Shown: positions 26,611-36,277 of the stretch, piece by piece
Layout of the letters: each line of letters begins with the position of its first letter
Position numbering within the stretch: position 1 is the first letter of the stretch
Assembly: GCF_015223195.1 (NCBI RefSeq)
Contig: NZ_JADFUA010000002.1
Span: 372,001-436,000, forward strand
Direction of reading: 5' to 3'
Length of the DNA stretch: 64,000 nt
Source of the DNA: Chitinilyticum piscinae
Lineage (GTDB): Bacteria; Pseudomonadota; Gammaproteobacteria; Burkholderiales; Chitinibacteraceae
Position numbers and translations under genes: made by a program
Notes under the pieces: generated by a model
The model's database searches: none
What the model was told of the DNA's origin: nothing
Seen by the model: only the letters and a program-made list of their open reading frames with translations

Positions 26611-29300
26611 GTGAATTGAAAGTCAGCCAGTTTGCCGCCGAATTGAAAATGCCGCCGCAGGAGCTCCTTGAGCAACTGCGTGCAGCCGGTGTTAACAAGA
26701 GCAATGAGGGTGATCTGCTGACCGCGGCTGACAAGGCCCGTCTGCTGGATTACCTGAAGCAGAAGCACGGTGCCGGCAAGGCACAGATTACGCTTGCCCG
26801 CAAGGAAACCAGCGAAATCCGCAAAACCGATGCGACTGGCAAAGCCAAGACCATTACGGTTGAAACACGCAAGAAGCGTGTAGTGGTGGCGCCTGAGCCG
26901 GTGGCTGCGGCTCCGGCGGCGGCCTCGGCCCTGCTTGCTCAGGCTTCCGCTGCGGTCATCGATCCGTCCGAGCAGGCGGCCCGGGAAGCCGAGGCGCGCC
27001 GCCAGAACGAGTTGCGTGAACGCCAGGCGGCTGAAATGCGTGCCAAGCAGCAGCGCAGCGAACCGGTGGCTCCGGCTGTTGTGGCCGAAGTGGCTGCCGA
27101 GCCGGTTGCGGCTGCGCCGGTTGTTGAGGCTGCGCCTGCTCCGGTCGAAGTCAAGGCTGCCGAGCCGGCGGTCGTGGCTGCGCCGCCTGCACCGCGTCAT
27201 CCGCCACGAGTCGAGCCGACCCGCAGCAATTCCGACTCCCGGCCGTCAGGTGGTGATAACCGCCCACGTGTCGGGCAGCGTGTCGAACTGCGCAAGCCCA
27301 GCGACAAGCCCATGCGTGCACCGGAGCCGGTCAAGGCTGCTCCGGCGCCGGCGCCGACCGCCAAGCCGACTGACCGCAAGGACAAAAAGGACGGCAAGAG
27401 CAACTGGGAAGACGGTCGCGGCAAGAAGGGTATCAAGACACGTGGTGGTGATGCCGGCAGCGACTGGAAATCCGGCAAGAAGGGAGGCAAGCGCCAGCAA
27501 CAGCAGGACAATGCCCACGGCTTCCAGGCTCCGACCGAACCGCAAATCAAGGAAATCAGTATTCCGGAAACTATCTCGGTTGCCGATCTGGCGCACAAGA
27601 TGTCCGTGAAGGGCGTTGAAGTCGTCAAGGCGCTGATGAAGCTGGGCATGATGGTGACCATCAACCAGGTGCTGGACCAGGAAACCGCGATGATTGTCGT
27701 GGAGGAGATGGGTCACACCCCGATTGCGGCCAAACTGGATGATCCGGAAACCTATCTGGATGGCTCTGAAGGCGACGTTGAACATGAGGCTGTTGACCGC
27801 GCGCCGGTCGTAACCGTCATGGGGCACGTTGACCACGGCAAGACCTCGCTGCTGGATTACATCCGCCGTGCCAAGGTTGCTGCGGGTGAGGCCGGCGGCA
27901 TTACCCAGCATATCGGTGCCTACCACGTCGAAACCGAGAAGGGCATGATTACCTTCCTCGACACCCCGGGTCACGAGGCGTTTACCGCCATGCGTGCTCG
28001 TGGTGCCAAGGTGACTGATATTGTGGTGCTGGTGGTGGCCGCCGATGACGGCGTGATGCCGCAAACCATCGAGGCAATTCACCATGCCAAGGCAGCCGGT
28101 GTGCCGCTGGTGGTGGCCGTGAACAAGATCGACAAGCCGGAAGCCAATCCGGAGCGCATCCGCCAGGAGTTGGTAAGTCACGAAGTGGTGCCGGAAGACT
28201 GGGGTGGTGATACGCAGTTCGTGCATGTTTCCGCCAAGAAGGGTGAGGGTATCGACAACCTGCTCGACGCGATCTTGCTGCAGGCTGAAGTGCTCGAACT
28301 GAAGGCGCCGGTCGATGTGCCGGCCAAGGGCATCATCATCGAAGCCCGTCTGGACAAGGGGCGCGGTCCGGTTGCATCGTTGCTGGTGCAGTCCGGTACG
28401 CTGAAGAAGGGTGACATGCTGCTGGCTGGCCAGGTGTATGGTCGTGTGCGGGCAATGCTCGACGAAAATGGCAAGCCGATCGACGAAGCCGGTCCGGCGA
28501 TCCCGGTTGAAATTTTGGGTCTGTCCGATGTGCCGGGTGCCGGCGAAGACGCCATGGTGCTGGCCGACGAGAAGAAGGCGCGTGAAATTGCGCTATTCCG
28601 TCAGGGCAAGTTCCGCGATGTCAAGCTGGCTCGCCAGCAGGCGGCCAAGCTGGAAAACATGTTTGCCCAGATGACCGAAGGCGAGGTGCAGAACCTGCCG
28701 GTGATCATCAAGGCCGACGTTCAGGGCTCCAGCGAAGCGCTGGCCGGCAGCCTGCAAAAGCTGTCGACCGAAGAGGTTCGCGTGCAGATTCTGCACAATG
28801 CCGTTGGTGCGATCAGCGAATCCGACGTCAACCTGGCGCTGGCCTCCAAGGCGGTCATCATCGGCTTCAACGTGCGCGCCGATTCGGCTGCACGCAAGCT
28901 GGCCGAAGGTGAGGGCGTCGATCTGCGTTACTACAACATCATCTACGATGCGGTGGATGACGTGAAGGCTGCGCTGTCGGGTATGCTGGCTCCTGAGAAG
29001 CGCGAGCAGGTCATTGGTATGGTCGAAATCCGTCAGGTCTTCACCGTTTCCAAGGTGGGCTCGATCGCCGGTTGTCTGGTGCACGAAGGCGTGGTCAAGC
29101 GCGGTGCCGGTGTGCGTCTGCTGCGCAACAACGTGGTGGTGCATCAGGGCGAACTGGAAAGCCTCAAGCGCTTCAAGGACGATGCGAAGGAAGTCAAGGC
29201 TGGCTTCGAGTGCGGTCTGCAGATCAAGAACTACAACGACATCGCCGAAGGCGACATGCTCGAAGTGTTCGAAATCATCGAAGTGGCCCGTACCCTGTAA
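26607..29300 (+). CDS. infB: Translation initiation factor IF-2
   Basis: IF-2 is the GTPase that places initiator tRNA in the ribosomal P site. The 897-residue protein has a short N-terminal helical domain, a long Ala/Pro/Glu/Lys-rich linker (about residues 80-300) and the G domain with GHVDHGKT (406-413), DTPGHEAF and NKID. The C-terminal beta-barrel domains end in ...[15 protein letters not shown]. The linker is repetitive ([19 protein letters not shown]) and is the least conserved part of the family. It is translationally coupled to nusA. Confidence 0.97.
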   Translation: MSELKVSQFAAELKMPPQELLEQLRAAGVNKSNEGDLLTAADKARLLDYLKQKHGAGKAQITLARKETSEIRKTDATGKAKTITVETRKKRVVVAPEPVAAAPAAASALLAQASAAVIDPSEQAAREAEARRQNELRERQAAEMRAKQQRSEPVAPAVVAEVAAEPVAAAPVVEAAPAPVEVKAAEPAVVAAPPAPRHPPRVEPTRSNSDSRPSGGDNRPRVGQRVELRKPSDKPMRAPEPVKAAPAPAPTAKPTDRKDKKDGKSNWEDGRGKKGIKTRGGDAGSDWKSGKKGGKRQQQQDNAHGFQAPTEPQIKEISIPETISVADLAHKMSVKGVEVVKALMKLGMMVTINQVLDQETAMIVVEEMGHTPIAAKLDDPETYLDGSEGDVEHEAVDRAPVVTVMGHVDHGKTSLLDYIRRAKVAAGEAGGITQHIGAYHVETEKGMITFLDTPGHEAFTAMRARGAKVTDIVVLVVAADDGVMPQTIEAIHHAKAAGVPLVVAVNKIDKPEANPERIRQELVSHEVVPEDWGGDTQFVHVSAKKGEGIDNLLDAILLQAEVLELKAPVDVPAKGIIIEARLDKGRGPVASLLVQSGTLKKGDMLLAGQVYGRVRAMLDENGKPIDEAGPAIPVEILGLSDVPGAGEDAMVLADEKKAREIALFRQGKFRDVKLARQQAAKLENMFAQMTEGEVQNLPVIIKADVQGSSEALAGSLQKLSTEEVRVQILHNAVGAISESDVNLALASKAVIIGFNVRADSAARKLAEGEGVDLRYYNIIYDAVDDVKAALSGMLAPEKREQVIGMVEIRQVFTVSKVGSIAGCLVHEGVVKRGAGVRLLRNNVVVHQGELESLKRFKDDAKEVKAGFECGLQIKNYNDIAEGDMLEVFEIIEVARTL

Positions 29301-29320
29301 TTGCGCGAGGGTCGGGACGA

Positions 29321-29363
29321 AGGGGGAAGCAGGAAGGGCGCAGGTCCTTCTTCCTTCCCCCTT
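29321..29363 (+). other. Intercistronic hairpin between infB and rbfA
   Basis: Arms 29321-29338 and 29346-29363 pair over 18 positions with two mismatches around a seven-base loop. No T-tract follows (TGCCC), so it is not a standard terminator. It lies 20 bases after infB and 27 bases before rbfA and probably serves as an RNA processing or stability element. Confidence 0.7.
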
Positions 29364-29390
29364 TGCCCATCCTGCATTTGGATAAAATCT

Positions 29391-29765
29391 ATGCCGAAAA
29401 AATCATTTTCCCGCGCGGATCGTGTCTCGCAGCAGATCCAGCGCGATATTGCCGAACTGATCCGTGGCGAACTGGATCACCCCAAGGCCAGCCTAATTAC
29501 TGTGACCGATGTGGAAGTCACGCGTGATTATTCGCATGCCAAGATTTTCTATACCTTCCTCGGAGATGCGGAAGGCCAGTCGGAAATTGCCGACAAACTT
29601 GAACAGGCCAAGGGTTTTCTGCGCAGCGAACTGGCGCGCGGCATTACGCTGTTCAAGATGCCCGAACTGCATTTCGTGTATGACCATTCGGTCGAGCGTG
29701 GCATGCAGCTGGAAAGTCTGATCAATCAGGCGGCTAGTCTGCCCAAGGCACCGGACGAGGAGTGA
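29391..29765 (+). CDS. rbfA: Ribosome-binding factor A
   Basis: RbfA binds the 30S subunit near the 5' helix of 16S rRNA and supports maturation and cold adaptation. The 124-residue protein shows the single type-II KH-like fold (RVSQQIQRDIAELIRGEL, VTDVEVTRDYSHAKIFYTF and LFKMPELHFVYDHSVERGMQL). The start at ATG 29391 (MPKKSFSRADR) lies after the intercistronic hairpin. The ribosome site is weak, which may tie translation to structure. Confidence 0.95.
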   Translation: MPKKSFSRADRVSQQIQRDIAELIRGELDHPKASLITVTDVEVTRDYSHAKIFYTFLGDAEGQSEIADKLEQAKGFLRSELARGITLFKMPELHFVYDHSVERGMQLESLINQAASLPKAPDEE

Positions 29766-29822
29766 GGGTATATTGCTGCGTGCTTTGTGAATAAAAGTGC
29801 TCAGATGTATACCTGATGATCT

Positions 29823-30755
29823 ATGGCAAAACGCAAAATCGATGGCGTGCTGCTGCTCGACAAGGGGCACGGCTGGTCGAGCAATCAGGCGCTGCAGAAG
29901 GCGCGCTGGTTGCTGCAGGCCGAGAAGGGTGGGCATACCGGTGTGCTGGATCCCTTTGCTACCGGCCTCTTGCCCTTGTGCTTTGGCGAGGCGACCAAGT
30001 TTGCGCAGTGCATGCTGGATGCTGACAAGGGTTATCGGGCGACGCTGTGTCTGGGCAAGGAGTCGACCACGCTGGATGGCGAAGGCGAGATTCGCGAAAC
30101 GGGTACTGCGCCGGCGGATGTGTCGCAAATCGAGGCAGTCCTCGGGCAATTTGTGGGGCCGATCAGTCAGATTCCTCCCATGCATTCGGCGCTCAAGCGT
30201 GACGGCAAGGCGCTGTATGAATACGCGCGTGAAGGCGTCGAAATCGAGCGCGCCCCGCGCCAGGTCACCATCTACGGTATTTCGCTGGTCAGCTATGCCG
30301 CACCGGAGCTGGTGATTGATGTCGATTGCTCCAAGGGTACTTATATCCGGGTATTGGCTCAGGATATCGGCAGAGCTTTGGGTTGCGGGGCATACCTCAC
30401 GGGACTCCGGCGTACCCGTACTGCCGGTTTTACGCTGGATGGCTCGATCAGTATCGAGTCCTTCGAGGCCATGGGCATGTCCGAGCGTGAAGCCCTGTTG
30501 CGGCCGGCAGATGGTCTGCTGGCCGAGCTACCCGAGCTGGTGCTCGACGAGCGCCAGTTTGCACTCGTCAGCCACGGCCAGCGTCCGCGGGTGCCACCGG
30601 GCGTGCTGTCGCAGGGGGAATATCGGCTTTACGTGGCAGCGGAAAAGCCGGATAATCGCCGGTTCATCGGTTTGGGCGAAGTGGTGGTGACCGGTAACGG
30701 TTGCGAACTGCGGTCCAAACGGCTGCTGGCTGATCTGCATCATCCTGATGCGTGA
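29823..30755 (+). CDS. truB: tRNA pseudouridine(55) synthase
   Basis: TruB makes pseudouridine-55 in the T-loop of tRNAs and also acts as an RNA chaperone. The 310-residue protein has the catalytic aspartate at residue 43 in [34 protein letters not shown] and the C-terminal PUA-like domain ([22 protein letters not shown]). It starts 57 bases after rbfA, at ATG 29823. It is the fifth gene of the operon and precedes rpsO. Confidence 0.96.
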   Translation: MAKRKIDGVLLLDKGHGWSSNQALQKARWLLQAEKGGHTGVLDPFATGLLPLCFGEATKFAQCMLDADKGYRATLCLGKESTTLDGEGEIRETGTAPADVSQIEAVLGQFVGPISQIPPMHSALKRDGKALYEYAREGVEIERAPRQVTIYGISLVSYAAPELVIDVDCSKGTYIRVLAQDIGRALGCGAYLTGLRRTRTAGFTLDGSISIESFEAMGMSEREALLRPADGLLAELPELVLDERQFALVSHGQRPRVPPGVLSQGEYRLYVAAEKPDNRRFIGLGEVVVTGNGCELRSKRLLADLHHPDA

Positions 30756-30832
30756 CAGCGAGCGAGAAGCCTGGGCTGGTTCCGACTGGCCTTGGCTCGT
30801 CTGGCAGGAAACTGCCCATTTTGGAGAAAGTA

Positions 30833-31102
30833 ATGACTGTAACAGTTGCCCAAAAGGCTGAAGTAGTTAAGCAATTCCAGCGCGCTGCTGGTGACACCGG
30901 TTCCACCGAAGTTCAAGTGGCTCTGCTGACCGCCCGCATCAACGATCTGACTCCGCACTTCAAGGAGCACAAGAAAGATCACCACTCCCGTCGTGGTCTG
31001 CTGAAGCTGGTTTCCCGTCGTCGTCGTCTGCTTGACTACCTCAAGCGCACCAACCTCGAAGGTTACCGCGATCTGATCGCCAAGCTGGGTCTGCGCAAGT
31101 AA
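30833..31102 (+). CDS. rpsO: 30S ribosomal protein S15 (uS15)
   Basis: S15 binds the central domain of 16S rRNA early in 30S assembly. The 89 residues are exactly the usual bacterial length, with the family pattern [37 protein letters not shown] and [13 protein letters not shown]. The start ATG 30833 has GGAGAAAG upstream. An intrinsic terminator follows directly, so it can be expressed separately from pnp. Confidence 0.98.
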   Translation: MTVTVAQKAEVVKQFQRAAGDTGSTEVQVALLTARINDLTPHFKEHKKDHHSRRGLLKLVSRRRRLLDYLKRTNLEGYRDLIAKLGLRK

Positions 31103-31115
31103 GCGCAAGCTCGGA

Positions 31116-31146
31116 AAGTCGCAGTCGAAGGACTGCGACTTTTTTG
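31116..31146 (+). terminator. Rho-independent terminator after rpsO
   Basis: A perfect 11-bp stem (31116-31126 with 31131-31141, loop GAAG) runs into a T-tract (31140-31145). It lies 13 bases after the rpsO stop. The 218 bases from here to pnp form the pnp leader. They contain a 14-base palindrome (31231-31244, TGCCGG-AA-CCGGCA) but no recognisable gene. Confidence 0.9.
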
Positions 31147-31364
31147 TTTTCGGGGTGCCGGTTTTGCCGCCGCCCCAAACCCTCAGTCCGGTTTAACAGC
31201 GGATCCGGCGGTCGGAGTGGGGGTAGGTTGTGCCGGAACCGGCAGTGATGCGGCCTTACCCGATGTGGGTGAGTGCTGCAGGGTCTCGCTGACAATCGCC
31301 TGCAGATCGTTGCATATGCCTCCTGCCATGACCCGGCCGGAAAAATGTGAAAAAGGAAAACTCA

Positions 31365-33515
31365 GTGTTCAACAAGATCGTCAAAACCTTCCAGTTCGGC
31401 CAGCATACCGTTACGCTTGAAACCGGCGAAATCGCCCGTCAGGCCAGCGGCGCCGTACTGGTCAGCATGGATGACACCGTTGTACTGGTTACTGTGGTAG
31501 CCGCACGCGACGTCAAGCCGGGTCAGGATTTCTTCCCGCTGACTGTCGATTATTTCGAACGTACCTACGCCGCCGGCAAGATTCCGGGCGGCTTCTTCAA
31601 GCGCGAAGGCAAGCCGAGCGAGAAGGAAGTACTCACCTCGCGCCTGGTCGATCGCCCGATTCGTCCGTTGTTCCCGGAAGGCTTCTACAACGACATCCAG
31701 ATCGTTGCGACAACCGTTTCCGTTGACCAGAATATCGATTCCGACATCGCTGCCATGCTGGGTGCATCGGCTGCGCTGGCCATTTCCGGTGTGCCGTTTG
31801 ACGGCCCGATCGGCGCTGCGCGCGTGGGTTATGTCGATGGCCAGTATGTCCTGTGTCCGACCATGGAGCAGCTGAAGTCTTCCAAGCTGGATCTGGTGGT
31901 TGCCGGTACCGAGCAGGCCGTGCTGATGGTTGAGTCCGAAGCCGACGAGCTGCCGGAAGATGTGATGCTGGGTGCGGTGGTGTTCGGTCACGAGCAGATG
32001 CAGGTCGCCATCAAGGCCATTAATGAACTGGCTGATGAAGTGAACCCGGAGCTGTTCGACTGGGAACCGAAGCCGGCCAATGTCGAACTGACTGACAAGA
32101 TTCGCGCCATCGCCGGCGAAGGCTTGAAACAGGCTTTCAAGCTGCGCCAGAAGCAGCTGCGCAGCCAGAAGATCAACGAGACCTGGGCTCTGGTCAAGGC
32201 CGCGCTGATCACCGAAGAAACCGGTACGCTGGAAGCCAACGAGATCAAGGGTATTTTCAAGGGTCTGGAAGCCGAAATCGTGCGTGGCCAGATTCTGAAT
32301 GGCGAGCCGCGCATCGACGGTCGTGATACCAAGACCGTGCGTCCGATTTCCATTCGCACCGGTGTTCTGCCGCGCACCCACGGCTCCGTACTGTTTACCC
32401 GTGGTGAAACCCAGGCGCTGGTGGTGGCGACACTGGGCACCAAGATGGATGAGCAGAAGATCGACGCCATCCATGGCGAATACACTGATCGCTTCATGCT
32501 GCACTACAACTTCCCGCCGTATTCTACCGGTGAAGTGGGTCGTGTCGGTGTGCCGAAGCGTCGTGAAATCGGTCACGGCCGTCTGGCCAAGCGTGCGCTG
32601 CTGGCCATGCTGCCGAGCAATGATGAGTTTGCCTACTCCATGCGTGTTGTATCCGAAATCACCGAATCCAACGGCTCTTCGTCGATGGCTTCCGTGTGTG
32701 GTGGTTCGCTGGCGCTGATGGATGCGGGTGTTCCGCTGAAGAAGCACGTGGCCGGTATTGCCATGGGCCTGATCAAGGAGTCCAACCGCTTCGCCGTGCT
32801 GACCGACATCCTGGGTGATGAAGATCATCTGGGTGACATGGACTTCAAGGTTGCCGGTACCGATGCGGGTGTTACTGCGCTGCAGATGGACATCAAGATC
32901 AACGGCATCACCAAGGAAATCATGAAGGTGGCGCTGGATCAGGCCAAGGAAGGTCGTCTGCACATCCTTGGCATCATGCAGGGGGCCCTGGAGGGTGCCC
33001 GGGAAGAGGTGAGCGCCCACGCTCCGCGTCTGTACACCATGAAGATCAATCCGGACAAGATTCGCGATGTGATCGGCAAGGGCGGTGCGGTCATTCGCGC
33101 GCTGACCGAAGAAACCGGTACCCAGATCGACATCCAGGAAGATGGCACCATTACCATCGCTTCCGTGTCTTCCGAAGGTGCTGACGAAGCCAAACGCCGC
33201 ATCGAGCAGATTACTGCCGAAGTGGAAATCGGTCGTGTGTATGAAGGTCCGGTGGTGAAGATTCTCGACAATAACGTCGGCGCCATCGTGTCCATCATGC
33301 CGGGCAAGGATGGTCTGGTGCATATCAGCCAGATCGCCAATGAACGCATCAAGAACGTATCCGACCATCTCAAGGAAGGTCAAGTCGTGCGTGTGAAGGT
33401 GCTCGAGCAGGATGAAAAGGGTCGTATCCGTCTGTCGATCAAGGCGCTGCTGAATGAAGAAGTGTCGGCGGCTCCGGCGGCAGAAGCCCCGACTGCAGAA
33501 GGTGAGTCGGCCTGA
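31365..33515 (+). CDS. pnp: Polyribonucleotide nucleotidyltransferase (PNPase)
   Basis: PNPase is the phosphorolytic 3'-to-5' exoribonuclease of the RNA degradosome. The 716 residues contain two RNase PH domains (first about 1-220; second with [16 protein letters not shown] around 350), a KH domain ([19 protein letters not shown]) and an S1 domain ([20 protein letters not shown]). The start chosen is GTG 31365 with AAGGA eight bases upstream, matching the family N-terminus ([12 protein letters not shown]); GTG 31347 adds six residues. In many bacteria PNPase autoregulates through its leader, but that was not tested here. Confidence 0.96.
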   Translation: MFNKIVKTFQFGQHTVTLETGEIARQASGAVLVSMDDTVVLVTVVAARDVKPGQDFFPLTVDYFERTYAAGKIPGGFFKREGKPSEKEVLTSRLVDRPIRPLFPEGFYNDIQIVATTVSVDQNIDSDIAAMLGASAALAISGVPFDGPIGAARVGYVDGQYVLCPTMEQLKSSKLDLVVAGTEQAVLMVESEADELPEDVMLGAVVFGHEQMQVAIKAINELADEVNPELFDWEPKPANVELTDKIRAIAGEGLKQAFKLRQKQLRSQKINETWALVKAALITEETGTLEANEIKGIFKGLEAEIVRGQILNGEPRIDGRDTKTVRPISIRTGVLPRTHGSVLFTRGETQALVVATLGTKMDEQKIDAIHGEYTDRFMLHYNFPPYSTGEVGRVGVPKRREIGHGRLAKRALLAMLPSNDEFAYSMRVVSEITESNGSSSMASVCGGSLALMDAGVPLKKHVAGIAMGLIKESNRFAVLTDILGDEDHLGDMDFKVAGTDAGVTALQMDIKINGITKEIMKVALDQAKEGRLHILGIMQGALEGAREEVSAHAPRLYTMKINPDKIRDVIGKGGAVIRALTEETGTQIDIQEDGTITIASVSSEGADEAKRRIEQITAEVEIGRVYEGPVVKILDNNVGAIVSIMPGKDGLVHISQIANERIKNVSDHLKEGQVVRVKVLEQDEKGRIRLSIKALLNEEVSAAPAAEAPTAEGESA

Positions 33516-33533
33516 TCAGCGGTCGATGCACGA

Positions 33534-33563
33534 AAACGCCCTCCAAATGGAGGGCGTTTTTTC
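33534..33563 (+). terminator. Rho-independent terminator after pnp
   Basis: An 11-bp perfect stem (33534-33544 with 33549-33559, loop AAAT) ends in a run of T. It begins 18 bases after the pnp stop and closes the rimP-to-pnp operon. Confidence 0.92.
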
Positions 33564-33627
33564 TGCCAGGGGTATCTGAATGTGGCGCTGATGATTACAG
33601 AGCTATACGCATATACCTGCTGGTATA

Positions 33628-33660
33628 ACGAGAAGCGGGCCCGTGAGGCCCGCTTCTCGT
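33628..33660 (-). terminator. Hairpin downstream of pyk
   Basis: A perfect 14-bp stem (33628-33641 with 33647-33660, five-base loop) lies 16 bases after the pyk stop. The minus-strand sequence after it is only TATACC, so the U-tract is poor. It is the likely 3' end of the pyk mRNA but may need other factors. Confidence 0.7.
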
Positions 33661-33676
33661 TGTGTGCTGCTCTGGA

Positions 33677-35110
33677 TTAACGCTGCGTGATGTCGAAGAT
33701 ACGCAGGGTATTGGCGCCCTGGCCGCGCGGTACGCCATAAGTGAACGCTACACGATCGCCGGCGGCGATCTTGCCGGCGCGCAGCAGGTCGGCCTGTACG
33801 TGCAGGATTTCAGCTTCGCGATCTGCGATGGTCGGGATCAGGACTGGCTGGATGTGGCGGTAGAGTGCCATCTTGCGGTAGGTTTCTACCGAGTTGGTGA
33901 AGGCGTATACAGGAACCTTGCCGATGTAACGCGACAGCCACAATGCGGAGGTGCCCGAGTTGGTCAGCGCCGCAATGGCTTTCAGTTCCATGTGGGTCGA
34001 TGCGTACACCAGCGACATGGCAACGGTCTGGTCAATGCGCTTGAAGCCGTCAGCCTGGGCGAATTCGTTGCTGACACGACTCTCGCCCGAGCGCTCGGCT
34101 TCCAGGCAGGTGCGAACCAGTGCTTCGACGGCTTCGACCGGGTATTTGCCGGCGGCCGACTCGGCGGACAGCATCACGGCATCCGTGCCATCCAGTACCG
34201 CGTTTGCGCAGTCGGATACTTCGGCGCGGGTCGGTACCGGGCTGTTCACCATCGACTCCATCATCTGTGTCGCGGTGATGGTGACCTTCTGCTTGGAACG
34301 GGCGCGGCGGATCATCATCTTCTGCAGGGCTGGAACGGCAGCATCACCCACCTCCACGGCCAGGTCGCCGCGGGCGACCATGATGCCGTCGGAGGCGTCG
34401 AGAATTTCTTCCAGATTGGCCACGGCTTCGGTGCGCTCGATCTTGGCGATCAGCCCGGCATTGCCGCCAGCGGCACGCAACAGGGTGCGAGCCATGTACA
34501 TGTCGGCAGCGGACTTCGGGAAGGAGACCGCGATGTAATCCGCTTTCAGTGCGGCGGCGGTTTTGATGTCTTCCATGTCCTTGGCGGTCAGTGCCGGGGC
34601 GGTCAGGCCACCGCCACGACGGTTGATGCCCTTGTTGTTGGACAGGACGCCACCGAACAGGACGGTGGTATAAACTTCGGAGCCCTTGACCGCGTTGACT
34701 TCCAGCTGGATTTCGCCGTCACCCAGCAGCAGAACGGCGCCCGGCTCGACGTCGTTCGGCAGTTCCTTGTAGTCCAGGCCGACGCGTTCCTGGCTGCCCA
34801 GTTCGCAGGCGGCATCCAGAATGAAGGTATCACCCTTTTTCAGTTCGATCTTGTTGGTTTTGAACTTGCCGATACGGATTTTCGGTCCCTGCAGGTCGGC
34901 CAGAATCGCCACGGGGCGTCCGAGCTTCTCCGCAATGGCGCGTACGGTATTGGCGCGATCGGTGTGATCCTGTGCGCTGCCGTGCGAGAAATTGAGGCGG
35001 ACGGTGTTGACGCCGGCTTCGATCAGTTTTTCCAGGACGGCCGGATCGGTCGAGGCGGGGCCAAGAGTTGCGACGATTTTTGTGCCACGGGGCATTGCTG
35101 CAGATGACAT
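33677..35110 (-). CDS. pyk: Pyruvate kinase
   Basis: Pyruvate kinase makes pyruvate and ATP from phosphoenolpyruvate. The 477-residue protein has the family pattern: RGTKIVATLGPAS at the N-terminus, RLNFSHGS, the active-site region GLIAKIERTEAVANLEEIL, and MVARGDLAVEVG. KIERTE carries the lysine of the pyruvate kinase signature. The C-terminal regulatory domain ends ...ANTLRIFDITQR, like type II/PykA enzymes. The start is ATG 35110 (MSSAAMPRGTK); the internal Met6 is also possible. A TATAAT box lies about 35 bases upstream. Confidence 0.96.
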   Translation of the reverse strand: MSSAAMPRGTKIVATLGPASTDPAVLEKLIEAGVNTVRLNFSHGSAQDHTDRANTVRAIAEKLGRPVAILADLQGPKIRIGKFKTNKIELKKGDTFILDAACELGSQERVGLDYKELPNDVEPGAVLLLGDGEIQLEVNAVKGSEVYTTVLFGGVLSNNKGINRRGGGLTAPALTAKDMEDIKTAAALKADYIAVSFPKSAADMYMARTLLRAAGGNAGLIAKIERTEAVANLEEILDASDGIMVARGDLAVEVGDAAVPALQKMMIRRARSKQKVTITATQMMESMVNSPVPTRAEVSDCANAVLDGTDAVMLSAESAAGKYPVEAVEALVRTCLEAERSGESRVSNEFAQADGFKRIDQTVAMSLVYASTHMELKAIAALTNSGTSALWLSRYIGKVPVYAFTNSVETYRKMALYRHIQPVLIPTIADREAEILHVQADLLRAGKIAAGDRVAFTYGVPRGQGANTLRIFDITQR

Positions 35111-35142
35111 AAGTTTATCCAGTGTTGCAAAACGTAAGGCGC

Positions 35143-35148
35143 ATTATA
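35143..35148 (-). promoter_or_regulatory. Likely -10 element of the pyk promoter
   Basis: Minus-strand TATAAT is a perfect -10 hexamer. A loose -35 (TTTGCC, about 16 bases upstream) is the best partner. Transcription would begin about 25 bases before the pyk start. The nine-G run at 35228-35236, upstream of this site, has no assigned role. Confidence 0.5.
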
Positions 35149-35291
35149 TGCGTACTTGGGTTACGGCAAATGGTCAGTTGTGCTGTTTCGGGCTGAAATC
35201 GCGGGGAAAGTTGATGCTGGTCAGGCTGGGGGGGGGCGTGCGGGTGGGGAGGGGCGAAAAATGGGCAAAAAAATAGCCAGCTCAAGCTGGC

Positions 35292-35367
35292 TGGCGTCCC
35301 CACGGGGATTCGAACCCCGGTTATCGCCGTGAAAGGGCGGTGTCCTAGGCCTCTAGACGATGGGGAC
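35292..35367 (-). tRNA. tRNA-Glu (UUC)
   Basis: A 76-nt cloverleaf with a 7-bp acceptor stem (GTCCCCA/TGGGGAC), anticodon loop CTTTCAC with TTC, T-arm GGTTCGAATCC and an encoded CCA end (35294-35292). It lies 13 bases downstream of tRNA-Arg on the same strand. Confidence 0.96.
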
Positions 35368-35380
35368 TGAGGCGGTGTGG

Positions 35381-35457
35381 TGGCGCACCCGGAGCGATTC
35401 GAACGCCCGACCCTTTGGTTCGTAGCCAAATACTCTATCCAACTGAGCTACGGGTGC
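35381..35457 (-). tRNA. tRNA-Arg (ACG)
   Basis: A 77-nt cloverleaf with a 7-bp acceptor stem (GCACCCG/CGGGTGC), discriminator G, D-arm AGCTCAGTTGGAT, anticodon stem TTTGG/CCAAA with loop CTACGAA (anticodon ACG, read as ICG after editing), T-arm GTTCGAATC and encoded CCA. It lies between lexA and tRNA-Glu, probably in one transcript with the latter. Confidence 0.96.
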
Positions 35458-35539
35458 GCTGCCTTTGTTTCTGCTTTGCGGTATGCCGTTCAGCAGAGAG
35501 GCCGAACTATACGGTGTTTCGCCGTAACTGGCAAGGGGG

Positions 35540-36127
35540 TTAGCGATATTTCCTGATCAGGCCAGTCATGATGCCGTAGATTTCCAGACTTTCGGTCGGA
35601 CGGATGGGCTGGAAGTCACGGTTATGCGGCAGCAGCAGATAGCCCTGTTTGTCGCGCCCGAGCTCCTTGAGCGTGTATTCATTATCCACCACCGCTAGGA
35701 CGAAGTCCCCGATGCTGGCCGCATGGCGTTTTTCGATCACGGCAATGTCGCCATCAAAAATCCCGGCATCAATCATCGACTCACCCTTGATGCGAACCAG
35801 CATGGTGCTCGATGGCCGGGGAATGAGGTAATCGTCAACCGACAGCGAATCGCTCATCGCATCATTCGCTGCGGCAGGGAGGCCGGCTGGCACATTGAAA
35901 TCGGCGATTTCGCGCTCGAAAAAGCGCTTGGTCGGGGCGAGGCGCTTGTCCGGAGTCATTTCAACAAAACCTGCCAGACTGAGGCGCTTGATCAGTGCGG
36001 AGACGGCGGATTTCGATGCCATGCCCAGTAATTCACCGATAACGGCATAGGACGGCAGGCTGCGGTAGCTGGCAAAGTAATCCTGCAACTTGGCTAGATA
36101 TTCGTGATCGCGGTTCGGATTGCCCAT
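35540..36127 (-). CDS. lexA: LexA-type SOS repressor with S24 autoprotease
   Basis: The 195-residue protein has an N-terminal helix-turn-helix (LPSYAVIGELLGMASKSAVSALIKRL) and a C-terminal S24 peptidase fold. The self-cleavage bond is Ala81-Gly82 (NVPAGLP), with nucleophile Ser117 (RIKGESMIDAG) and general-base Lys154 (NEYTLKEL). The DNA-binding part differs clearly from E. coli LexA, and the operators in front of the gene differ too. A different self-cleaving S24 repressor (UmuD/phage type) is less likely because of the full-length chromosomal context. Confidence 0.88.
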   Translation of the reverse strand: MGNPNRDHEYLAKLQDYFASYRSLPSYAVIGELLGMASKSAVSALIKRLSLAGFVEMTPDKRLAPTKRFFEREIADFNVPAGLPAAANDAMSDSLSVDDYLIPRPSSTMLVRIKGESMIDAGIFDGDIAVIEKRHAASIGDFVLAVVDNEYTLKELGRDKQGYLLLPHNRDFQPIRPTESLEIYGIMTGLIRKYR

Positions 36128-36174
36128 GGCTGGTACCTTGATAGTGATGCCTGCCGGTATGATTGCAGGTCAGA

Positions 36175-36212
36175 CGAACATTCGTTCCATAAGGTTAGTG
36201 AACGGTCGTTCT
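36175..36212 (-). promoter_or_regulatory. Twin GAAC-N4-GTTC operators in front of lexA
   Basis: Two perfect inverted repeats, GAAC-ATTC-GTTC (36176-36187) and GAAC-GGTC-GTTC (36200-36211), have centres 24 bases apart. They lie 49-84 bases before the lexA start and 67-102 bases before the divergent oxidoreductase. They look like LexA autoregulatory sites. The pattern resembles the Gram-positive SOS box (CGAAC-N4-GTTCG) rather than the CTGT-N8-ACAG of enterics. Confidence 0.7.
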
Positions 36213-36277
36213 GTTGTCAATGCTCGCCCGGCTGGGCATGCTGGGCATCTGCACGATGATCATTACAAGGGCCAAGT

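Noticed and set aside
31362-33383. 673-codon minus-strand open frame opposite pnp
   Set aside because: A complementary-strand artefact of biased codons. The plus strand encodes an unambiguous PNPase.
33662-35107. 481-codon plus-strand frame opposite pyk
   Set aside because: A shadow of pyruvate kinase, without family features.
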